A stretch of DNA of 11,662 bases, taken from positions 1 to 11,662 of the forward strand of contig JAAKFX010000045.1 of the NCBI GenBank assembly GCA_011064865.1, written 5' to 3'. This stretch comes from Candidatus Anoxychlamydiales bacterium. GTDB taxonomy: Bacteria; Chlamydiota; Chlamydiia; Chlamydiales; SM23-39. Below the pieces are notes generated by a model. The model saw only the letters and a program-made list of their open reading frames with translations. It had not been told where the DNA came from and ran no database searches. Both the position numbers and the translations under genes were made by a program. The stretch's first letter is position 1; each line of letters opens with the position of its first letter. Positions 7,346 through 11,662 of this stretch are shown piece by piece.

Positions 7346-9750
7346 AAGATTTTTATCATTTTATAGGAATTGGCGGAATTGGCATGAGCGCACTTGCCAG
7401 TCTTTTACTAGAAAAAAAAAATAAGGTTAAAGGCTCTGATATTAAATCCAACGCTATAATTAAAGAGCTGGAAAAAAAAGGCGCTAAAATTGCAATCGGT
7501 CACAAAAAAGAAATTATAAATGAAAATGATATTGTAATAGTATCGACTGCTATAGATAAAAAAAATCAAGAATATGAAAGGGCAAAAAAGTTAAATCTAC
7601 AAATACTTCATAGATCAGATCTTCTAGATCGGCTAATGAGGGGCTCTGATAATATTTTAATAACCGGAACGCATGGCAAAACAACAACTTCAGCATTGCT
7701 TACAGAGGTTTTTTTTACGAGTAATTTAGATCCTTCTTTTGTTCTCGGTGGCATTTTAAATTCTAAAAATAGTAATGCTCATTTAGGAAAAGATAAATAT
7801 TTTATAGCAGAAGCAGATGAGAGCGATGGCTCTTTTATAAATGTAAAAAATAAGATTTTTGCTGCTATCGTTACAAATTTAGAAAAAGAGCATTTAAATT
7901 ATTGGAAGACTTTTGAAAATTTAAAAAATGCATTCAAAAAGTTTTTTAAAATAGCTAAAAATTCGAATTTGATTTTTTGGTGCTACGATGATGCAAATTT
8001 AAGAAGTCTCAATGTAAAAAATGCGGTATCTTATGGTTTTTCTAAAAAAGCAAACTTGAGAGCTTCAAATGTTCGTATAAAAGATTTTCAAACTACTTTC
8101 GATATCAAATTTTTTGATAAAACTTTTAAAAATATTAAAATCAATCTTTTAGGCTCTCACAACGTTTTAAATGCTCTTGCGGTGTTTGGACTAGCTACTC
8201 AGCTAAATATTGATGAAATGGCCATTAGAAAAGCTTTTGAGAGCTTTTTAGGAGTGAAAAGAAGATTAGAAAAAATAGGTGAGCATCAAAAGGCTACATT
8301 TTTTGATGATTATGCCCACCATCCAACAGAGATTAAAACTACTCTACAATCGCTTAGAAAATCTATTAAAGAAAGACGGCTGCTTTGCATATTTCAGCCT
8401 CACAGGTATTCTAGAGTAAAAGATCTTTTTAACGATTTTATAAACTCTTTTGGAGCTGTAGATGAGCTCATTATTACAGATATATATAGCGCATCAGAAA
8501 AACCTATTAAAAATATAAACGAACAAATTTTAGTCGATGAAATTCGAAAAAAAGGAATAAATGAACATTTAAATGTTTCTCATATAAAAGATAAAGATCT
8601 GAAAAATTATCTACTAAAAAATGTTATTCCATTCGATGTTGTTATTGCTATGGGTGCTGGTGATATATCAAAAAAAATTAGAGATATTTATAAAGCTTAT
8701 ACGAAAAAAATAAAAAAATTTACAGTTGGCATTATCTATGGAGGTAAATCTAATGAGCACTCTATCTCAATACGATCTACAAAAAACTATATCAAAGGAT
8801 TTGATAGATCATTATATGATCTAAAATATTTTAAAATTTTAGAAAATGGAAAATGGATTTTTCAAAAAGATATAGATGAAAATATTAATGTAAAAAAATC
8901 TTCAAAAATTATAGATAATAAAATTTTAAGTGAGCTACTTACTTGCGATATTTGCTTTCATATTTTACATGGCCCATTGGGCGAAGATGGTATGATAGGA
9001 GCGTTTTTACAAACTTTAGATATCCCATATGTTGGCTGCGATTATTATACTAGCGCTATTGCTATGGATAAAGCTTTTTCTAAAACTATAGCAAAAAAAA
9101 ATGGAGTCGATACTTTAGATTTTATTGAGCTCAATCATATCGACTATCGAGAAAATAGAGAAAAAATATTAAAGAAGATAAACAAGAAATTTAAAGATCT
9201 AGATCTAATTGTTAAACCTAATCATTTAGGCTCCTCTTTAGGTATTGAAGTAGTTACAGATATTAATCAATTGTCTTTTGCTTTAGATAGAGCTTTCAAA
9301 GTAGATACATCTTTAATCATTGAAGAAAAAATAAATGCCAGAGAGATTCAGACTGCTGTTTTTGGTAATGATTATATTGAAATCGGGGAGCTCTCTGAAA
9401 TGCTAACAAATGGAGAATTTTACGATTTTGAAAATAAATATGAGAAAAAAGAAATAGTTGCAAAGATCCCAATAGATCTATCCGATGAGAAAAAAGCTGA
9501 AATAAAAGAACTAAGCCAAAAAGTCTATTTAGCTTTAAAATTAAATGGTTTTGCTAGAATTGATTTTTTTATAGATAAAAATGAAAAGATCTATTTTTTT
9601 GAAGTCAATCCAATTCCTGGATTCTCGTCTAATAACTCTACATTTGCTAAGATGCTAGAGTTTATTGGCTATGATAATAAAAAGATGATCGATCAATTTA
9701 TAATTTTAGCTATGCATAAAAAAAGAAAAAATAAGATATTAGAAAAATAG
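7342..9750 (+). CDS. murC-ddl: MurC::Ddl fusion: UDP-MurNAc--L-alanine ligase and D-alanine--D-alanine ligase
   Basis: Bifunctional cytoplasmic enzyme. Residues 1 to about 455 are MurC, which adds L-Ala to UDP-MurNAc: GIGGIGMSAL (9-18), P-loop GTHGKTTTSA (109-118), EADESDGSF (157-165), GSHNVLNALA (271-280), RRLE (307-310), DDYAHHPTEI (322-331), QPHRYSR (352-358) and GAGDI (438-442). Residues about 458-802 are an ATP-grasp Ddl, which joins two D-Ala: GGKSNEHSIS (467-476), HGPLGEDGMIGAFLQ (543-557), MDK (575-577), VKPNHLGSSLGI (624-635), YDFENKY (694-700), ARIDFF (738-743) and EVNPIPGF (754-761). Motifs of both halves look intact, with a short Lys-rich linker (453-459, TKKIKKF). The reading frame is continuous across the junction. 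This fusion is known from Chlamydiae, where the protein is about 800 residues. The start overlaps the murG stop by 4 nt (ATGA). An A10 run lies at codons 24-27. Confidence 0.97.
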   Translation: MKDFYHFIGIGGIGMSALASLLLEKKNKVKGSDIKSNAIIKELEKKGAKIAIGHKKEIINENDIVIVSTAIDKKNQEYERAKKLNLQILHRSDLLDRLMRGSDNILITGTHGKTTTSALLTEVFFTSNLDPSFVLGGILNSKNSNAHLGKDKYFIAEADESDGSFINVKNKIFAAIVTNLEKEHLNYWKTFENLKNAFKKFFKIAKNSNLIFWCYDDANLRSLNVKNAVSYGFSKKANLRASNVRIKDFQTTFDIKFFDKTFKNIKINLLGSHNVLNALAVFGLATQLNIDEMAIRKAFESFLGVKRRLEKIGEHQKATFFDDYAHHPTEIKTTLQSLRKSIKERRLLCIFQPHRYSRVKDLFNDFINSFGAVDELIITDIYSASEKPIKNINEQILVDEIRKKGINEHLNVSHIKDKDLKNYLLKNVIPFDVVIAMGAGDISKKIRDIYKAYTKKIKKFTVGIIYGGKSNEHSISIRSTKNYIKGFDRSLYDLKYFKILENGKWIFQKDIDENINVKKSSKIIDNKILSELLTCDICFHILHGPLGEDGMIGAFLQTLDIPYVGCDYYTSAIAMDKAFSKTIAKKNGVDTLDFIELNHIDYRENREKILKKINKKFKDLDLIVKPNHLGSSLGIEVVTDINQLSFALDRAFKVDTSLIIEEKINAREIQTAVFGNDYIEIGELSEMLTNGEFYDFENKYEKKEIVAKIPIDLSDEKKAEIKELSQKVYLALKLNGFARIDFFIDKNEKIYFFEVNPIPGFSSNNSTFAKMLEFIGYDNKKMIDQFIILAMHKKRKNKILEK

Positions 9751-9760
9751 TAGATAAAAA

Positions 9761-10636
9761 ATGGCAAAAAAAATACCAAAATCGAGAGCAGTTTTTTGGA
9801 TAATCCTTTCAACATTTCTTATCTCCGGATTTAACTTTTTGATATTTTCTAAAGTGAAAAGCTATAAAAGAAATAGAGTTGTATATGAAAAATATAACAT
9901 TAAAACAATCTATCAAAATCCAAAAAACATAAATTTAGATGTGGATTATATTTCTGAGCTTTTAAATTTATCTATAGATAATCCTACAAATATATTTTTA
10001 TTTGATGAAAACAGAGCACTTCAAAATCTTTTAAAAAATCCAGTGATTTTAAACCCAAGTGTAAAAAAGAAGAAACCTGATTGTGTTTTTGTAGATTACG
10101 ATTTGAGAGCTCCGATTGCTAAATTATTTGATTTTGATGACGTTTTGATAGATGAAAATGGCTATATATTTCCGAATCATAAAGTTTTTAAAAACATGAA
10201 CCTTTGTAAAATATATCTTAACTTAGATGAATTTCAAGGTTATAAAAAAATAGATACAAAAGAAGCACAACTCGCTATTGATATTTTACAAAAATTAAAA
10301 AATAGCGGTTTTACAGATATTGTAAAAATTACTCTTTTAGATACTTCTAGAGCTTTTGCTCAAAGCTATGGCAAAAGAGAGATAATTATGCAAGTAGATG
10401 AAGAGATAAGCATAAATAAAAATCAAAAAGAGATTCTTTTTGTCTTTCCTAAAATTTTAAGGCTCCCTATGAACAACTATTTAGAACAAATCTCGAACTA
10501 TGTTGCTCTTAGAGAAAAAATAATTAAAGATTATAAAAATCAAGCGAGTTTATTTGAAGCTACAGCTGATATAGTTAGATTTAATCCAAAAACTATAGAT
10601 CTTAGAATTTCAAAACTAGCTTTTATAGATCAATAA
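9761..10636 (+). CDS. ftsQ: Cell division protein FtsQ/DivIB family (POTRA)
   Basis: Probable bitopic divisome scaffold that links early and late division proteins on the periplasmic side. Residues 1-10 are basic (MAKKIPKSRA), residues 11-30 are a single membrane segment (VFWIILSTFLISGFNFLIFS), and the rest is periplasmic. A POTRA-like region follows (about 45-110: KYNIKTIYQNPKNINLD ... NIFLFDENRALQNLL ... NPVILNPSVKKKKPDCVFVDYDLRAPIAKL). The FtsQ-type signature comes next, with RAPIAKLFDF (116-125) and VLIDENGYIFP (128-138). At 291 residues the length suits FtsQ. Primary sequence is poorly conserved in this family, so the call rests on architecture, the R-x-P-A and DENG motifs and position after murC::ddl. 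The start lies 10 nt after the ddl stop and has no strong Shine-Dalgarno. It is the last gene of the visible operon; no ftsA or ftsZ follows. Confidence 0.82.
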   Translation: MAKKIPKSRAVFWIILSTFLISGFNFLIFSKVKSYKRNRVVYEKYNIKTIYQNPKNINLDVDYISELLNLSIDNPTNIFLFDENRALQNLLKNPVILNPSVKKKKPDCVFVDYDLRAPIAKLFDFDDVLIDENGYIFPNHKVFKNMNLCKIYLNLDEFQGYKKIDTKEAQLAIDILQKLKNSGFTDIVKITLLDTSRAFAQSYGKREIIMQVDEEISINKNQKEILFVFPKILRLPMNNYLEQISNYVALREKIIKDYKNQASLFEATADIVRFNPKTIDLRISKLAFIDQ

Positions 10637-10637
10637 G

Positions 10638-10653
10638 ATCAATAAAAATTGAT
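10638..10653 (+). terminator. Weak AT-rich hairpin directly after ftsQ
   Basis: ATCAAT and ATTGAT form a 6-bp stem around an AAAA loop, starting 2 nt after the ftsQ stop. It is nearly all A-U and is not followed by a clean T run, so it is at best a weak terminator or a 3'-end stabiliser. It is the only terminator-like structure adjacent to the operon end. Confidence 0.25.
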
Positions 10654-10691
10654 TATTATCTAAAGCATTTTATCATTTTATAGCAAGAAGA

Positions 10692-10711
10692 CCCTTTCCT
10701 TTAGGGAAGGG
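10692..10711 (+). repeat. IS605-like subterminal stem-loop
   Basis: CCCTTTCC (10692-10699) and GGGAAGGG (10704-10711) form an 8-bp stem with one T-G wobble around the loop TTTA. The context AAGA-stem-ATGAATTAC resembles the subterminal hairpins that Y1 transposases bind at IS200/IS605 ends and, at right ends, the 3' part of TnpB guide RNA scaffolds. It stands out because the surrounding DNA is very AT-rich. No T run follows, so it is not a standard terminator. I cannot tell a genuine left end from a leftover right end of another copy. Confidence 0.5.
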
Positions 10712-10804
10712 ATGAATTACCAAGCATTATCCTTAATAGCCGAGAAAATTCTGTCTGGTAGAGATGAGAAGCTAAAAATAACTTTTACGCTTGACTGTGT
10801 ATAA
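10712..10804 (+). other. Possible 30-codon ORF next to the hairpin (doubtful)
   Basis: An ATG directly after the hairpin opens 30 codons (starting MNYQALSLIAEKILSGRDEK) ending in TAA at 10802-10804. The purine-rich GGGAAGGG abuts the ATG, too close for a normal Shine-Dalgarno and locked in the stem. I do not recognise the peptide. It may be a relic, a short leader or chance; its composition is protein-like but the length is not significant in AT-rich DNA. Confidence 0.15.
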
Positions 10805-10819
10805 ATGAAGCTTTAAAAT
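10791..10819 (+). promoter_or_regulatory. Sigma-70-type promoter of tnpB
   Basis: A -35 box TTGACT (10791-10796), an optimal 17-nt spacer and a -10 box TAAAAT (10814-10819) give a predicted start near 10826, about 20 nt before the tnpB ATG. A second TATAAT at 10842-10847 overlaps the ATG, lacks a good -35 and is less likely to be used. Confidence 0.6.
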
Positions 10820-10845
10820 ACATAGCAAAAATTTTAAATGTTATA

Positions 10846-11662
10846 ATGCATCATCTAATTGAAAAAGCATATAAATATCGATTCTATCCGACAAAAAAGC
10901 AAAAAGAAATACTTGAGAAAACTTTTGGATGTACGAGAATGGTTTACAACTATTTTTTAGATTTAAAAAGCAAAGCTTATAAAGAAGAAAAAAAATCTAT
11001 TAATTACAACGATACATCAAAATTTTTAACTTTCTTAAAAACAAAATATCCATGGCTACAAGAGATCTCTTCAGTATGTCTGCAACAATCTCTTAGGCAT
11101 TTAGATAGAGCTTTTTCATCATTTTTCAAAAAAAAGTCCAAATACCCAAATTTTAAAAAGAAAAGAAATAAACAAAGCTCAAAATATATGAAAACATCTT
11201 TCATATATAAAGATGGTGAAATTACTTTAGCAAAAATGGAAAAACCCTTAAATATTCGATGGTCAAGAAAATTCCAAAAAGAGCCTACATCATTAACGAT
11301 AACAAAAGAAACAGATGATACATATTACATCTCAATAATAGTAAAAGAAGAAATAGAGTCATTAGAGTTTAAAAAGAAGAAAATAGGAATAGATTTAGGC
11401 ATAATAGCTACTCTCTCAGATAGCAATGGGAATAATATAAAAAATCCTAAACTATTAAATAAAGCTCTAAAAAAATTAAGGCTTAGGCAAAAAAACTTAT
11501 CTAGAAAACTCAAAAAATCACAAAATAGGATAAAAGCTAGAAAAAAACTATCAAAGCTTCATGTATACATAAAAAATAAACGTTTAGATTTTTTACATAA
11601 ATTATCTTGGCAGCTAGTAAATGAAAATCAAGTTATAGCAGCGGAGAGATTAAATATAAAAA
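10846..11662 (+). CDS. tnpB: TnpB / OrfB, IS200/IS605-family RNA-guided RuvC nuclease (partial, 3' end off window)
   Basis: The frame runs 272 codons from ATG 10846 to the window end without a stop; TnpB proteins are usually about 370-420 residues. The N-terminal OrfB helix-turn-helix region reads KAYKYRFYPTKKQKEILEKT (7-26), followed by CTRMVYNYFLDL (29-40) and a Lys-rich stretch with YPNFKKKRNKQSS (100-112). The RuvC-I motif GIDLGI places catalytic Asp183, and IAAERLNIK (264-272) places the RuvC-II Glu267. A long basic coiled-coil-like helix lies between them (about 203-245). The zinc-binding CxxC pairs and the RuvC-III Asp would lie beyond the window. Family knowledge: TnpB uses a right-end omega-RNA to cut DNA near a transposon-adjacent motif. 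The ATG has no Shine-Dalgarno and a short leader; the upstream ATG at 10838 hits a stop at once. Everything visible looks intact rather than decayed. Confidence 0.93.
   Translation, partial: MHHLIEKAYKYRFYPTKKQKEILEKTFGCTRMVYNYFLDLKSKAYKEEKKSINYNDTSKFLTFLKTKYPWLQEISSVCLQQSLRHLDRAFSSFFKKKSKYPNFKKKRNKQSSKYMKTSFIYKDGEITLAKMEKPLNIRWSRKFQKEPTSLTITKETDDTYYISIIVKEEIESLEFKKKKIGIDLGIIATLSDSNGNNIKNPKLLNKALKKLRLRQKNLSRKLKKSQNRIKARKKLSKLHVYIKNKRLDFLHKLSWQLVNENQVIAAERLNIK

Larger units (their letters stand above)
10660..11662 (+). mobile_element. Likely IS200/IS605-family (IS1341-like, tnpB-only) element, left part
   Basis: The tnpB frame, its own promoter and a GC-richer subterminal hairpin together suggest the left portion of an IS605-superfamily element. 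The left boundary is uncertain and is placed between the end of ftsQ and the hairpin at 10692. The right end, and the omega-RNA usually encoded there, are beyond the window. No tnpA (Y1 transposase) is visible upstream or on the other strand, so the element is either of the tnpB-only type, mobilised in trans, or a decayed or domesticated copy. No terminal inverted repeats are expected for this family. Confidence 0.5.

Noticed and set aside
7342..9750. MurC::Ddl as an assembly artefact joining two genes
   Set aside because: The frame is continuous with no stop or start signal at the junction, and the same fusion is known in Chlamydiae with nearly the same length.
10692..10711. Hairpin as an intrinsic terminator for the operon
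   Set aside because: It is followed by ATGAATTACC rather than a T run, and its form fits IS605-type ends better.
10637..10845. Possible tnpA remnant between ftsQ and tnpB
   Set aside because: None of the frames I read shows an HUH motif or a tyrosine transposase core; only a 30-codon ORF is present.
11004..11204. Minus-strand ORF inside tnpB (also 11325-11513)
   Set aside because: Both are antisense shadows of the TnpB frame, which has clear family motifs.
1..11662. CRISPR array, tRNA or rRNA genes
   Set aside because: I saw no regularly spaced repeats and no tRNA or rRNA-like sequence; almost all of the window is protein-coding.

Overview
The window comes from a strongly AT-rich bacterium and holds most of one peptidoglycan and division operon on the + strand. 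The gene order is murF - mraY - murD - LysM protein - ftsW - murG - murC::ddl - ftsQ. That order, with a LysM-only protein between murD and ftsW and MurC fused to D-Ala-D-Ala ligase in one 802-residue chain, is the arrangement I know from Chlamydiae (as I recall, CT756-CT762 in Chlamydia trachomatis). I therefore infer a chlamydia-related organism, probably an AT-rich environmental or host-associated lineage. The sequence alone does not fix the family.

Layout. Positions 1-514 (minus strand) hold the 5' part of an unrecognised gene with a Ser/Thr-rich N-terminus and a good sigma-70-type promoter at 549-578. Positions 515-633 are a divergent intergenic region that must also carry the start of the operon. 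Positions 634-10636 are eight tightly packed genes: most junctions are 10 nt or less, murG overlaps ftsW by 28 nt, murC::ddl overlaps murG by 4 nt, and only murF-mraY has a 46-nt gap. Positions 10637-10845 are non-coding and hold two hairpins, a doubtful 30-codon ORF and a strong promoter. Positions 10846-11662 hold the 5' two thirds of a tnpB (IS200/IS605 OrfB) gene that runs off the window.

How the genes work together. MurC adds L-Ala to UDP-MurNAc, MurD adds D-Glu, MurF adds D-Ala-D-Ala supplied by the Ddl half of the fusion, MraY moves the muropeptide to undecaprenyl phosphate (lipid I), and MurG adds GlcNAc (lipid II). FtsW is the septal SEDS polymerase, FtsQ a divisome scaffold, and the LysM protein probably a periplasmic glycan-binding factor. 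MurE, FtsI, FtsA and FtsZ are not in the window.

The points most worth a second look are: departures from canonical motifs in MurF (Ser for the Walker-A Gly), MurG and MurD, beside a well-conserved MurC::Ddl; an enlarged periplasmic loop in MraY; a tnpB without a visible tnpA where many bacteria have ftsA-ftsZ; and an IS605-like hairpin between ftsQ and tnpB. I did not find a clearly new multi-gene system.
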